Positions 36,539 to 46,318 of a DNA stretch of 64,000 nucleotides are shown in pieces. The notes under the pieces were generated by a model that saw nothing but the letters and a program-made list of their open reading frames with translations, was not told where the DNA came from and made no database searches. The stretch covers positions 372,001 to 436,000 of the forward strand of contig CAWEDK010000009.1 in NCBI GenBank assembly GCA_963807865.1, given 5' to 3'. A program made the position numbers and the translations under genes. The stretch is from VAZQ01 sp963807865. GTDB lineage: Bacteria; Pseudomonadota; Alphaproteobacteria; Rhizobiales; Xanthobacteraceae. Each line of letters opens with the position of its first letter. Position 1 is the stretch's first letter.

Positions 36539-38512
36539 ATGGCACGAAAAAATCCGCGTCCTGAGGTAAGCCGGCGTAAATTCCTGGCCGGCGTTGCGGT
36601 AGCAGGCGCCGCGACGGCGACAACAGTCCCGCAGAACGGTGCGAACGCTGCGCCGACCAGCGTTGCGCCGCGGCTGCCGTCTGCGCTGCCGCCGTAATTC
36701 CACACCATTGCGACCGAGACCGGAACGCCCGGCGAAGGACACGGCGCGGATCGGCGGCCGGCCCGGTTCCGATTTCATGGTCGACGTCATCAAGACGCTC
36801 GACATCAAGTACGCGCCGTCGAACTGCGCTTCGAGCTTCCGCGCAATTCACGAGTTGATGATCAACTACGGCCAGAACAAGATGCCGGAATACCTCACGG
36901 TCACTCATGAGGAGATCCGGGGTTGGAATGGCGCATGGCTACTTCAAGGCCACCGGCAAGCCGCTGATGACACTGTGCCATGGCACCGTCGGCCTGCAGC
37001 ACGCCGCCATGGGCGTCTACAACGCCTGGTGCGACCGGGTTCCGCTGATCGTCGTCGGCGGCAACGATCTCGATGCCGCGCATCGGCCGCCGGGCGTGCC
37101 GACCGTCCATTCGGCGCAGGACATCAACGCGCTGGTGCGCGACTTCACCAAGTGGGACGACACGCCGGTCGGCCTGCAGCATTTCGCGCAGTCGTTCGTG
37201 CGCGCCTACAAGATCGCGACGACGCCGCCCTATGGGCCGGTGGCGATCTCGCTCGACGCCGGCATCCAGCAGGAGCCGATGAAGAACAACGGCGAGAAGC
37301 TCTACATTCCGCGGCTACGTTCCGACTTCGCCGCCGCAGGGCGATACCGGTGCCGTCAAGGAAGCCGCCAGGCTCCTGGCCAACGCGCAGAACCCGGTGA
37401 TCGTCGCCGATCGCGCGGCGCGCACACCGAACGGCGTCAGGCTTCTGGTGCAATTGGCCGAGCTGCTGCAGGCGCAGGTGATCGACCAGGGCGGCCGGAT
37501 GAATTTCCCGCGCACGCACTACCTCAGCCGCCCGCTCACGGCGGTCAGCAATGCGGACGTCATCATCGGGCTGGAACTCACCGACTTCTGGGCGACCGTC
37601 AACGCCTACATCGACAACGGCGAGCACGGCATCGGCATCAATACCACCCGCATCAAGCCCGACACCAAGCTGATCAGCATCAACTCGGTCGACCTCAACA
37701 CCAAGGCGAACTATCAGGACTTCCAGCGCTTCCAGGTCGTCGACATCCAGATGGCGGCGGACGCCGAAGCGACGCTGCCGGCGCTGATCGAGGCCGTGCG
37801 GGCGGCGATCCCGAACGACCGCAAGGCGGCGATCGAGAAGCGTGGCGAGGCCGCCAAGAAAGCCTATGCGGACGGACGCGAGCGCACCAAGCAGGCCGCC
37901 GCGCTCGCCTGGGATGCAAGCCCGATCAGCACCGCGCGGCTGGTGATGGAAATCTACGCCCAGATCAAGGACCTCGACTGGTCGTTGGTGTCATCGACCG
38001 GCAACGTCAGCAACTGGCACCAGCGGCTGTGGCCGATGGAGAAGCATCACCACTGGCTCGGCCATTCGGGCGGCTATGGCGTCGGCTACGGCGCGCCGGC
38101 CTCGATCGGCGCCGCGCTCGGCAACCGCGACCTCGGCCGGTTCTCGGTCTCGATCCAGGCGGACGGCGATCTGATGTACGTGCCGGGCTCGCTGTGGACC
38201 GCGGCGAAGCACAAGATTCCGCTGCTGGCCGTGATGCACAACAACCGCGGCTACCATCAGGAAGTGATGCACGTGCAGCGGCTGTCGAACTTCCGCAACC
38301 GCGTGGCGAGCCTGGGCGGCGACATGGGGCCGATCGGCACCAGCATCGAGCAGCCCGACATCGAGTACCACAAGCTGGCGGAATCGATGGGCTGGTGGGC
38401 GAAGGGTCCGATCAAGGATCCGGCGCAGCTGGGTCCGGCGATCAAGGAGGCGGTCGCCCGGGTCAAGGAAGGCCAGCCCGCGCTGGTCAACGTCTGGACC
38501 CAGCCGCGCTAA
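36539..38512 (+). pseudogene. Thiamine-diphosphate enzyme with Tat-type leader, damaged
   Basis: Acetolactate-synthase/benzoylformate-decarboxylase superfamily. The start has a Tat leader (SRRKFLAGVAVAGAA), unusual for this cytosolic family. After it: GGRPGSDFMVDVIKTL, HEE (cofactor-activating glutamate), GVYNAWCDRVPLIVVGGND and, near the C-terminus, ADGDLMYVPGSLWTAA with the trailing HNN of the TPP motif. Extra bases near 36734, 36918 and 37317 plus an in-frame TAA at 36695-36697 interrupt it; corrected length is about 656 residues. A cytochrome c follows after 75 bases. Confidence 0.8.
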
Positions 38513-38587
38513 CATAACGTCAATCGTCGCATGCTCCGGGCGAAGCGCAGCGCGCTTCGCCGGGGTGTGCCTGAGGGAGATTCGCCG

Positions 38588-38935
38588 ATGCGTTTTGTTC
38601 GTGTGTTCGGGCTCGCGGTATTTGCCGCCGGTCTCGCGATCAGTCAGGGCGCCGCGCACGCGGCATCCGCCGAAAAGGGCAAGGCGGCTTACGTCCAGCA
38701 CGGCTGCTGGGGCTGCCACGGCTTCCAGGGGCAGGGCGGCATCACCGGCCCGAAGCTTGCGCCCGATCCCATGCCGGTCGAAACGTTCAACGCCTTCGTG
38801 CGGACCACCAACCGCACCATGCCGCCCTACATGGAGGCGATCCTGTCGAACGACGACCTCGCGGATATCTACGCCTATCTGCAGACCATCCCGAAGCCGG
38901 CGGACTACAAGTCCATCCCGCTGCTCAATCAGTAG
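38588..38935 (+). CDS. Small class I cytochrome c
   Basis: 115 residues with a cleavable signal peptide (LAVFAAGLAISQGAAHA). The heme site is CWGCHG, and a methionine in RTMPPYME is a candidate axial ligand. It follows the Tat-leader TPP enzyme on the same strand; an electron-acceptor partnership is possible. A GGGAGA ribosome site precedes ATG 38588. Confidence 0.85.
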   Translation: MRFVRVFGLAVFAAGLAISQGAAHAASAEKGKAAYVQHGCWGCHGFQGQGGITGPKLAPDPMPVETFNAFVRTTNRTMPPYMEAILSNDDLADIYAYLQTIPKPADYKSIPLLNQ

Positions 38936-38966
38936 CGGTCCGGCCAAAGCGGGCTACGTACTCCGA

Positions 38967-39071
38967 CCTCATCCTGAGGAGGCGCGAAGCGCCGTCTCGA
39001 AGGATGGCTGCAGGGTCGGAGCGTGCCGCCATGCTTCGAGACGCGGGCTTCGCCCGCTCCTCAGCATGAGG
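38967..39071. repeat. Interspersed palindromic intergenic repeat
   Basis: The element starts CCTCATCCTGAGGAG and ends CTCCTCAGCATGAGG, imperfect terminal inverted repeats around internal palindromes (GGCGCGAAGCGCC and GCGGGCTTCGCCCGC). Such elements occur widely in Bradyrhizobium-type genomes. Confidence 0.7.
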
Positions 39072-39097
39072 GGTGAAGAAAATGCGGCGCTCTATTG

Positions 39098-39388
39098 TCA
39101 CGATTTCCGTTTCGAGAGTTCCGGAAGCCGCGCGAGCTCTCCTCGGATCAGCGCTACCTTTTTCGCCCGCGACCATCCCTTCACCTGTCGCTCTGCCGAG
39201 ATTGCGTCGGTGACGCGGTCAAACCATTGCGAAAAAACCAAAACGACGGGGCGGCGAGGCGCCGTGTAACTGTCGTGGGTTCCGGCGTTGTGCTGAGCGA
39301 CGCGCAATTCAAGGCTCGTTCGCGCCGTGCCGGTGTAGTAACTACCGTCGGCACAAAGCAGGATGTAAAGGAAGGAGCCTTCTCTCAT
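39098..39388 (-). CDS. GIY-YIG nuclease superfamily protein
   Basis: 96 residues. YILLCADGSYYTGTARTSLE is a GIY-YIG signature variant (YIL...YYTG), followed by LRVAQHNAGTHDSYTAPRRP and AERQVKGWSRAKK, typical of UPF0213-type nucleases. Stands alone next to the palindromic repeat. Function not established for this subfamily. Confidence 0.85.
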   Translation of the reverse strand: MREGSFLYILLCADGSYYTGTARTSLELRVAQHNAGTHDSYTAPRRPVVLVFSQWFDRVTDAISAERQVKGWSRAKKVALIRGELARLPELSKRKS

Positions 39389-39428
39389 GGTGGCGCCTCG
39401 ATCTTCGAGACCGGCGCTGCGTGTGTCT

Positions 39429-40386
39429 TCACAAATCCAGCACCAGGCGCTCGCTCTTGCAGCCCGCGCAGCAGATCATGACCTTGGTGTTGGAGGCCTG
39501 CTCCTCCTCGGTGAGGATCGCGTCGCGGTGCTCGGGCTCGCCGGAAATCACCCGCTGCTCGCACGCCCCGCAGATGCCGAGCTCGCACGAATAGTCGATA
39601 TCGATGCCGGCATCGAGCAGCACCTGCAGGATGCTCTGGCCCTCCGGGATGACGAATTCCTGGCCCGAGCGCGCGAGCTCGACGACGAAGCCGCCCTTCT
39701 TGTCCGGCTGCGCCTTGGGCGTGAAATACTCGACATGCACCTGCTCGCGCGGCCAGTCTGCGGTGGCGGCCTCGAACGCGTTGAGCATCGGCGTCGGCCC
39801 GCAGCAGTACAGATGCGCGTCCCTCGGCGCGTCGCGTAAGATGTTTGCGACGTCGAGAAACTTGCCCGCGCTCTCGTCGTCGAAGTGGAATTGCGCGGCG
39901 GGCAGGTTTTCGAGCGTTGACAGGAACGCCATGTCGGCGCGCGAGCGGCAGGCATAATAGAGCGTTCCAGGAGCGGCCCAGTTCCTCAAGCCGCTGCGCC
40001 ATGCACCAGATCGGCGTGATGCCGATGCCGCCGGCGAACAGGATGACGTGGCTGGCATCCTCGCGCAGCGGGAAGTTGTTGCGCGGCGCGCTGATCTTGA
40101 GCGTCCGGCCGACGCGCAGTTCGTCATGCACGTAGCGCGAGCCGCCGCGGCTCGCCGGATCGCGCTTGACGCCGAGCGTGTAGTTCAGCGGCTCACGCGC
40201 GGGCAGAATCAGCGAGTATTGCCGGACGATTCCGTTCGGCAGGTGAACATCGATATGCGCGCCGGGATCGTAGGCAGGCAGCGGCTTGCCGTCCGGCCGG
40301 ACGAACTCGTAGAGATTGGTATCGCGGGCGCCGTAGCGGATGGCATTCAGCCGCACCTCGATCAGGTCAGTTTCGGTCTGCGCCAC
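39429..40386 (-). pseudogene. VanB/phthalate-dioxygenase-reductase-type oxidoreductase, one frameshift
   Basis: Modules in order: FAD-binding barrel (RQYSLILPAREPLNYTLGVK), NAD-binding domain (HVILFAGGIGITPIWCMAQR and YCCGPTPML) and a C-terminal plant-type 2Fe-2S domain (CELGICGACEQRVISG, last cysteine in MICCAGCKS). One extra base near 39968, at RSW|TLYYACRSR, splits the frame. Corrected length is 318 residues. A GTG start has GAGGA upstream. It would feed electrons to a Rieske-type oxygenase, but no oxygenase large subunit is nearby; a Rieske ferredoxin lies at 42396. Confidence 0.85.
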
Positions 40387-40729
40387 CGGTATTCCTCATG
40401 CCGCTCGGCCGGAAGCTAGTGTGCCCCGGTTCCGAGGTTCGCGTCATTCTGCGGCATCCTCATTGGCGAACTTCGGAATCAAGGACACTAGCAACTTGTT
40501 GATCTAGTGTGGCTTTGGTTCGAAGTCCGCATCGCGAACTGGCCGCAGCAATGATGCAGACTTCTGAACCGCCACATCAGGGGTCATCGGGCAAGGGCGG
40601 GTTTTGTCAATCTGTCCACAGATATGCCCGCTGGCCGCCGACTCAAGGCGATCGCGGCACCTCAAAGAAAACCGCCGCCCGGATGGAGCCGGGCGGCGGC
40701 GTGGTTTCTTGACGCTTCCCTGAATGTGG
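40387..40729. other. Intergenic region upstream of the reductase
   Basis: 343 bases. Only the terminator hairpin at 40662-40689 is evident; I see no gene, promoter consensus or repeat in the remainder. Confidence 0.5.
40662..40689 (-). terminator. Hairpin terminator of the amidohydrolase gene
   Basis: Perfect 11-bp stem CCGCCGCCCGG / CCGGGCGGCGG with a 6-nt loop; on the minus strand it is followed by a T-rich stretch (TTTTCTTT). Confidence 0.8.
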
Positions 40730-41980
40730 TCAGGCGGCGAGGTTGCCGAACTTCTGCAGGTTCTCTTTCTGCTTCTCGTTGCGCGGCGGCAGCTTGAACA
40801 GTCGCGCCGCGGTGCCGCCGAGGATGTTGTGCTTGGCCTTCTCGGACAGGAACGGCAGGTCGTAGATCGTGCTCGGCAGGTCGAAATCCCAGTGCGGATA
40901 GTCCGACGAGTACAGCAGCTGCGTCTCCGCATTGATCATGCGGAAGGTGCACTTCCAGCGCCTCCATGTCCTGAATTTCCATCGGCTGCGACGAGTAGTA
41001 CATGTCGCGCATGTAGTCGCTCGGCTTCTTCTTCAGCAGCGGCGCCTCCGACGGGCGCAGCATGTATTCGTGGTCGAGCTTCTGCATCAGGAACGGCACC
41101 CAGGCGAGGCCGGACTCGATCCAGACCACCGGCAGCTTGGGGAAGCGCTCGCCCATGCCGTTGATGACCCAGTTGGTGCAATGCAGGATGTTGTACCAGC
41201 TGAAGCCGAGCGCATGCACCGACAGGAAGCGGTTGCAGGTCTTGAAGATCGGCTCGCGCCCAGTTCGGGCCGGAGTGGAACGACAGCACCAGGCCGCGCT
41301 CCTCGATCGCCCGATAGACCTTCATGTACTGGTTGTCGTGCACCGCCGGTGTTGCGCACGGTCGTGACCATGAAGCCGCCGACATGCTTGCGGTCGCCGA
41401 ATGTCTCGACCTGGCGCAGTGCACTCGTCGGCGTCGTAGAACGGCAGCGCACAGCATCGAATAGAAGCGGCCGCCCGATTCCGGCAGCACCTTCTCGGTG
41501 AGCCAGCGGTTGTAGGCCCAGCACAGCTCGACCTCCATTTCCTTCTGCGGATGCATGCCGATGGTGAGCATGCCGGTCGGGAACAGGCAGGAGTAGTCGA
41601 CGCTCATCGCGTCCATCCAGCGATAGCCGAGCTCGACGTCGCGGTGATGGCCCTTTTCGTCCGTGTCTTCTCGGTCGCGCGCAGCGGATAGCGGGTAACG
41701 CGGCCGCCCATGTCCTGATAGCCGACGTGTCTGCACCATGATGCCGCCGCGGCTGCCCTTGGCGAGCGCCTGACATCGCGAGCTGACGCAGCACGTCGTT
41801 TTCCATGTAGGGCAGGAACTCGCGGAAGTTCTCGTTCTCGTAGTGATGCGCGTCGACGTCGACGATCAGCATGTCGTCGAACTTGCGCTGCACGGCCTGC
41901 TTGCGGGCATGCGCGAGCAGGCGGCTGGTGTTCAATTCCTCAACGGTGACGCGTCGGCCGCGATCAGCAATCAGATCCAT
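40730..41980 (-). pseudogene. Amidohydrolase 2 family protein with about 8 frameshifts
   Basis: Reconstructed order: MLIVDVDAHHYENENFREFL (metal-binding DAHH), DVELGYRWMDAMSVDYSCLF, MLTIGMHPQKEMEVELCWAY, KHVGGFMVTTVRNT, GLVLSFHSGPNW, VVWIESGLAWVPFLMQK and LLYSSDYPHWDFD (C-terminal metal aspartate). Breaks lie near 41770, 41727, 41661, 41449, 41420, 41348, 41260 and 40949; all but the one near 41661 read as one extra base. Corrected length is 414 residues. It is third in an operon with the Rieske protein and a small gene. Confidence 0.82.
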
Positions 41981-42022
41981 GTCATTCTCCCATGATCGCC
42001 GGGTTTCCTTGCGACAGACGGT

Positions 42023-42409
42023 TCAGCGCCCAGTCGCGTTTTGCCAGAACCCAAGCTCGTAAACAGACAAATTGCCCGCGCGCAGCAGCGCACTCGCGGT
42101 GTGGATCAGCGCGGTCGGGCTCACCGCCTGACCTTCCTTGACGGGCGTGTGCCGCGCGCCGTTGTCGATCTGCGTCGAATAGATTCGGCAGAGCGTGCCC
42201 ATCAGGGCCTGCATCGCCTCGACTGAAAGCGCATCCTCGGTCTTGGCGAATTCGCGCTCGATCTCGCCGGCAAGGCGGATCGCGCTGGTCGACAATTCGT
42301 TCTGCGGGACAGCCTTGGGCTTCGCCGGCGCGACCTTGGCGACGGCCTTCGGCTTGCCGCTGGCGGCAGGGCGGCGCGCGGATTTGGTCGCTGCCTTAGG
42401 CGACGACAT
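42023..42409 (-). CDS. Hypothetical protein between Rieske ferredoxin and amidohydrolase
   Basis: 128 residues. The first about 40 are Lys/Ala/Pro-rich (KPKAVAKVAPAKPKAV), like a disordered linker. The rest is helical (SAIRLAGEIEREFAKTEDAL, LMGTLCRIYSTQIDNGARH). Its start overlaps the Rieske gene by 14 bases, so translation is coupled, and the amidohydrolase follows. I do not recognise a family; a small subunit or accessory protein of the enzyme complex is plausible. Confidence 0.65.
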   Translation of the reverse strand: MSSPKAATKSARRPAASGKPKAVAKVAPAKPKAVPQNELSTSAIRLAGEIEREFAKTEDALSVEAMQALMGTLCRIYSTQIDNGARHTPVKEGQAVSPTALIHTASALLRAGNLSVYELGFWQNATGR

Positions 42410-42761
42410 AAATCTCGTCCCCTTTTTCCACGACCTTGTATTTCCGCAGCTTCATCTTGCGGTCGGAGACGCACTCGCCGGTCTTCATGTCGTATTCCAT
42501 GCCGTGCCATGGACAGACGAAGTGCATCTCGGTTTCCGAGAAGTAGAGACCCTGCGAGGTCTTGTCGGGGCGCAGCCGCTCCTCGACCTTGGCGATGGTA
42601 AGGCCTTCGCAGGCCGGGCCGCCCTGGTGCAGGCAGAAATTGCTGTAGGCGTAGAACTGGCCTTCGTGCCGGAAGACGCCGATCTCGTTCTCGCCGGCGA
42701 AAATGATGCGGCGGTCGCCGTCCTTGAATTCAGCGGTCTTACCGACGTACTGCTCAGCCAT
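42396..42761 (-). CDS. Rieske 2Fe-2S ferredoxin-type protein
   Basis: 121 residues. Rieske ligands are CLHQGG and CPWHGMEYD, giving the C-x-H and C-x-x-H pairs. It has no membrane anchor, so it is a soluble electron carrier or a regulatory Rieske domain. ATG is preceded by AGGAGG. It is the first gene of the operon 42761 to 40730. Confidence 0.92.
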   Translation of the reverse strand: MAEQYVGKTAEFKDGDRRIIFAGENEIGVFRHEGQFYAYSNFCLHQGGPACEGLTIAKVEERLRPDKTSQGLYFSETEMHFVCPWHGMEYDMKTGECVSDRKMKLRKYKVVEKGDEIYVVA

Positions 42762-43042
42762 GCTGGCAAGCCTCCTGGGATTTCCCGGCCGAGGACGCTC
42801 TGGCCCTTATGGGGGCGGCGAATGCGGCGTCCCTTTGTGGCTGGTATATTACAATTGTTTTATTCCGGCCAGCGCCAAGGCATCGGCCGGCATCCGCGAA
42901 ATCACATGCCAGAGACGCAAATGCGTTTGATCCAGGTCATTGCTGGCGTCGACGGTACGTGCCTGCGACTGGGCGCTATCGGAGGCCGCAGCAACGGGAC
43001 GCCCCGTTGCCGCGGCATCCGGGGATCGCGATCCGCGCGGCC

Positions 43043-43969
43043 TCACGCGAGCTTGTTGGTCAGCTCGCCGATGTTCTCGATCCAGATCTTCACCACGTCG
43101 CCCTTCTTGAGGAACTCGCCTCGCGCCGAGCCGACGCCGGCCGGCGTGCCGGTCAGGATCAGGTCGCCGGGGTAAAGCGTCATGCCGCTGGACAGCTGGG
43201 CGATCTGCTCGGCCAGGTTAAAGATCATATCCTTGGTATTGGAATCCTGCTTCAGGACGCCGTTGACCCACAGCTTCAGGCCGAGGTTCTGCGGGTCGCG
43301 GATGTCGCTCGCCGGCACGATCCAGGGCCCGAGCGGACAGGAGCCGTCGAAGCTCTTGTGCTTGGTCCAGTCGGCCTTGAAAGGCGAGGTGTCGCTGATA
43401 TTCGGACGCGGGCCGCGGTCGCGCGCCGAAAGGTCGTTGGCGCAGGTATAGCCGGCCACGTAGGACAGCGCCTTGGATTGCGGGACATCACGGGCCGGCC
43501 GGCCGATGACGGCGGCCAGCTCGACCTCCCAGTCGACCTTGTCCGAAATATTCGAAATTTTGACGGTCGCGCCCGGGTCGGTCACCGCGCGGGCGGCCTT
43601 GATGAAATGCCAGGCCTTCAGCCCCTGGGTATGGGGATCGGGCTCTAGCGGCCGGTTCATCTTGCGGGCCATCTCGGCGGCATGGTCGGCGTAGTTCGCA
43701 CCCGCACAATAGATCGTGTACGGCCACAGCAGCGGGCGCGCGCAGCTTGGTCTTGCCGAGCGGCTGGCTCTTGACCCGGCCCTTGCCGGCTTTTGCGGCG
43801 GCCCCTTCAGCACCGCCTTGGCGGCCGTCCAGTCGTTGATGATGCCGAGGACGGTGGAGTAGGCGGCCTTGCCGGTGAGCTTGGCGGCGTCGAACACCTT
43901 GTCGTCGATCACGAGGCCGGCGCGGGGCCCGTCGGCGGATTGGTAGGTCGCAAGCTTGTAGCCGGCCAT
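43043..43969 (-). pseudogene. Fumarylacetoacetate hydrolase family protein, two compensating shifts
   Basis: Starts at ATG 43969 (AAGGAG site). MAGYKLATYQSADGPRAGLV leads into the FAA domain: YTIYCAGANYADHAAEMARK, WEVELAAVIGRPARDV, GYTCANDLSARD and LILTGTPAGVG (metal and catalytic residues). The frame appears continuous only because one missing base near 43787 is balanced by one extra base near 43742; the about 16 residues between are scrambled. Corrected length is 308 residues. The VOC dioxygenase gene diverges from it. Confidence 0.8.
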
Positions 43970-44175
43970 GTTGATTTGCTCCTTGGATGTCCGACGGCGG
44001 ATGGTGCGCAAGCAAATGCCGAATCCATAGCGGCTTGTCGAGTACCTGGAGCGGTCGGCGACCCATGAAACCGCCGCAACACTGGCCGCGCGCGTTCGCG
44101 ATGCTCGATCCGTATCGCGAAATTACGCTATAGTGCCGCCACACGCGGTCAGACCGACTGAGACCGGAGAGACAA

Positions 44176-45067
44176 ATGGTTAAAGCGCGACGTATCGGGC
44201 ACGCCACTTTCGAGACGCCCGACCTGGACAAGGCGATCGACTACTACGATGAGTTCATGGGCCTCAAGCTGGCGGAGCGCGAAAAGGACCGCGCCTTTCT
44301 CGCCACCAAGATCGGCCTGCTCACCATCCAGCTCAACAAATCGGACCGCGCGCACTGCACAGTCGCTGTCGTTCGAGGTGTCGCCGAATTCGGATTTCGG
44401 CGAGCTGGCGCGCGAACTGGCCAAGGACGGCGTGCGCAGCGAACTGCGCAACAATTCCGTGCCCGGCATGGGGCAGGTGCTGTCGTTCCAGGACAACAAG
44501 GGCACCACCATCGAGCTGTTCAAGGACTGGAACTATCTCTGCAAGCACGCCCAGGTGCTCGGGATCGGCCCGCTCAAGCTCGGCCATGTGGCGTTCTACA
44601 CCCCCGACGTCCAGGCCACGGTGAACTTTTACGAGAAGGTCCTGGGCTTCCGCCACTCCGATTCGATCGGCGACTTCTTCGTGTTCATGCGCTGCGGGCC
44701 CGACCATCACACCGTCAATTTCTTCAAGGGGCCGGACGTGAAACTTCATCACATCGCGTTCGAGATGAAGGACTTCATGCACCTGCAGAACTCCTGCGAG
44801 CTGATGGGCCAGCGCAAGGTGCCGATCCTGTGGGGGCCGCTGCGCCATGGTCCGGGCCATAACATCGCGACCTACCACCGCAACCAGGACGACCAGATGG
44901 TCGAGTTCTTCTGCGAGCTCGACAAGATGCTGGACGAGGAGCTCGGCTATTTCGAGCCGCGGCCGTGGCATCACGATACGCCGCAGCGGCCCAAGGTCTG
45001 GGTGCCGGGCACCACCACAGTGTGGGGGCCGTCACCCGAGGAAGGATTCCACAAACTGACGGCGTGA
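44176..45067 (+). pseudogene. Extradiol-type VOC dioxygenase with one frameshift
   Basis: Two vicinal-oxygen-chelate domains. The first begins MVKARRIGHATFETPDLDKA with metal-ligand-type histidine. The second has KLGHVAFYTPDVQATVNFY (His), HHTVNFF and QMVEFFCELD (Glu), a plausible His-His-Glu iron site of catechol 2,3-dioxygenases. One extra base near 44361 splits the frame; corrected length is 296 residues. GGAGA precedes the ATG. Divergent from the FAA hydrolase; both act in ring-cleavage pathways. Confidence 0.85.
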
Positions 45068-45070
45068 ACC

Positions 45071-45840
45071 TTAAGGCCGCACGGCGGGCGCCTCGACCGG
45101 CATGCCGCGCGCCCGCCACGCCAGGTAGATTTCGAGCTCGACAAAGTCCGGCGCGCCGAGCGGGAAGGATTCGGCGCGCATGCCGACCAGGCAGTTGCGC
45201 AGCCGCCGCTGCAGCGAGCCGAGCGTCTGCCATTCCAGCCGGTATTGCGGGTAGCCGGTGGGATGCGCCTGCGGGATCGGTGCGCCGGCAAGCTTCTGTC
45301 CCCAATTGTCGTCATGGCAGTTGGCGCAGGACAGGTTGAGCTGGCCTTGCCGGCGCTCGATACGCCTTCTGGCCCGCCTCGATGAACGGACGCGTGCGGT
45401 CGTCCACCTTGACGTCGATCGGCATCCCGCGCGACTGGCGCGTCACGTAGGCCGACAGCGCCAGCAGGTCCTTTCCCTCGGTCGGCGAACTTCGTCGCCT
45501 TCTGCTGATCGGTGCGGCAGATATTGATCCGCTCGTCGAGATTGACCGGACGCCCACGCGCCACGTCGAAGGCCGGATAGCGCGCGGCAACGCCTTTCAT
45601 ACTGGCCGGCGCATCGGCATGGCAGTCGGCGCAGGACTTGTTGGCCTCGCCAGCCTTGCGCTTCCACAGCGCTTCGCCGTCGAGCACCCAGAGCATGCCG
45701 GGGTTGGTGGTGTCGTCGTCCTGCATGGCGCGGGTTTCGCGGCTCATGAACTCGTAGCCGGACTTGCGCTCGGACAGCGGGACATCGGCGGCAACGGCAG
45801 GAGCGGCGAGGCAAAGCACGAACAAACAAGCCAAGTTCAT
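45071..45840 (-). pseudogene. soxA: Diheme cytochrome c SoxA with two frameshifts
   Basis: Periplasmic partner of SoxX; the SoxAX complex attaches thiosulfate to the SoxY cysteine. A signal peptide is followed by the first heme motif CADCH and the second CANCH. CLVGMRAE near the C-terminus carries the active-site cysteine. Extra bases near 45487 (after KFAD) and 45364 (KAYR|RRQGQ) break the frame. Corrected length is 255 residues. Last gene of the leftward sox cluster. Confidence 0.85.
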
Positions 45841-45933
45841 CCGTTTCGCGGATCGCGCCGGGAGATGCGAATCGTGGCCGGGCCTGGCCCGGCCAATCAC
45901 GTCCATGGTTTCGGCTTGTCGGTCGAGACATGG

Positions 45934-45956
45934 ATGTCCGGCACAAGGCCGGACAT
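45934..45956. repeat. REP-like hairpin with ACAAG loop
   Basis: Perfect stem ATGTCCGGC / GCCGGACAT with loop ACAAG, in the gap between soxZ and soxA. Another palindrome (GGCCGGGCCTGGCCCGGCC) lies at about 45873-45891. Same design as the hairpins at 4638 and 10760. Confidence 0.7.
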
Positions 45957-45995
45957 AGCGCAAAGGACCATTCGGCAGTCATTGCGGCGCGCGGT

Positions 45996-46316
45996 TCATT
46001 CCACCGTAATGCTGGCGCTTTCGGTTGCCGCGAACCCGTTGTCGCCGGTCCACTTGAACTCGATCTTGCCGGTCTCGGTCGCGACCGTCGAGAACGAGAT
46101 GAACGGGTTGGCGGCGATCGCCGGGTGAAGCTCGGCGCGGAAGATCTCCTCACCGTTATAGGTGGCGACGAACGACGTGATGACGTCGCGCGGCACCATC
46201 CGGCCGACATTGTCCGGGCGGTAGCCGCTTTCCATCTCGTGGGAGATCAGCGTCTTGATCTCGACGATGTCGCCGCGCTTGGCCTTGGGCGGAACGTTGA
46301 TGAGCGTGCGTGCCAT
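45996..46316 (-). CDS. soxZ: Sulfur-oxidation carrier subunit SoxZ
   Basis: 106 residues. RTLINVPPKAKRGDIVEIKT, then LISHEMESGYR and ITSFVATYNGEEIFRAELHP are typical SoxZ. It forms the SoxYZ complex whose SoxY cysteine carries sulfur intermediates. The ATG is 2 bases after the soxY stop. Confidence 0.93.
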   Translation of the reverse strand: MARTLINVPPKAKRGDIVEIKTLISHEMESGYRPDNVGRMVPRDVITSFVATYNGEEIFRAELHPAIAANPFISFSTVATETGKIEFKWTGDNGFAATESASITVE

Positions 46317-46318
46317 GA

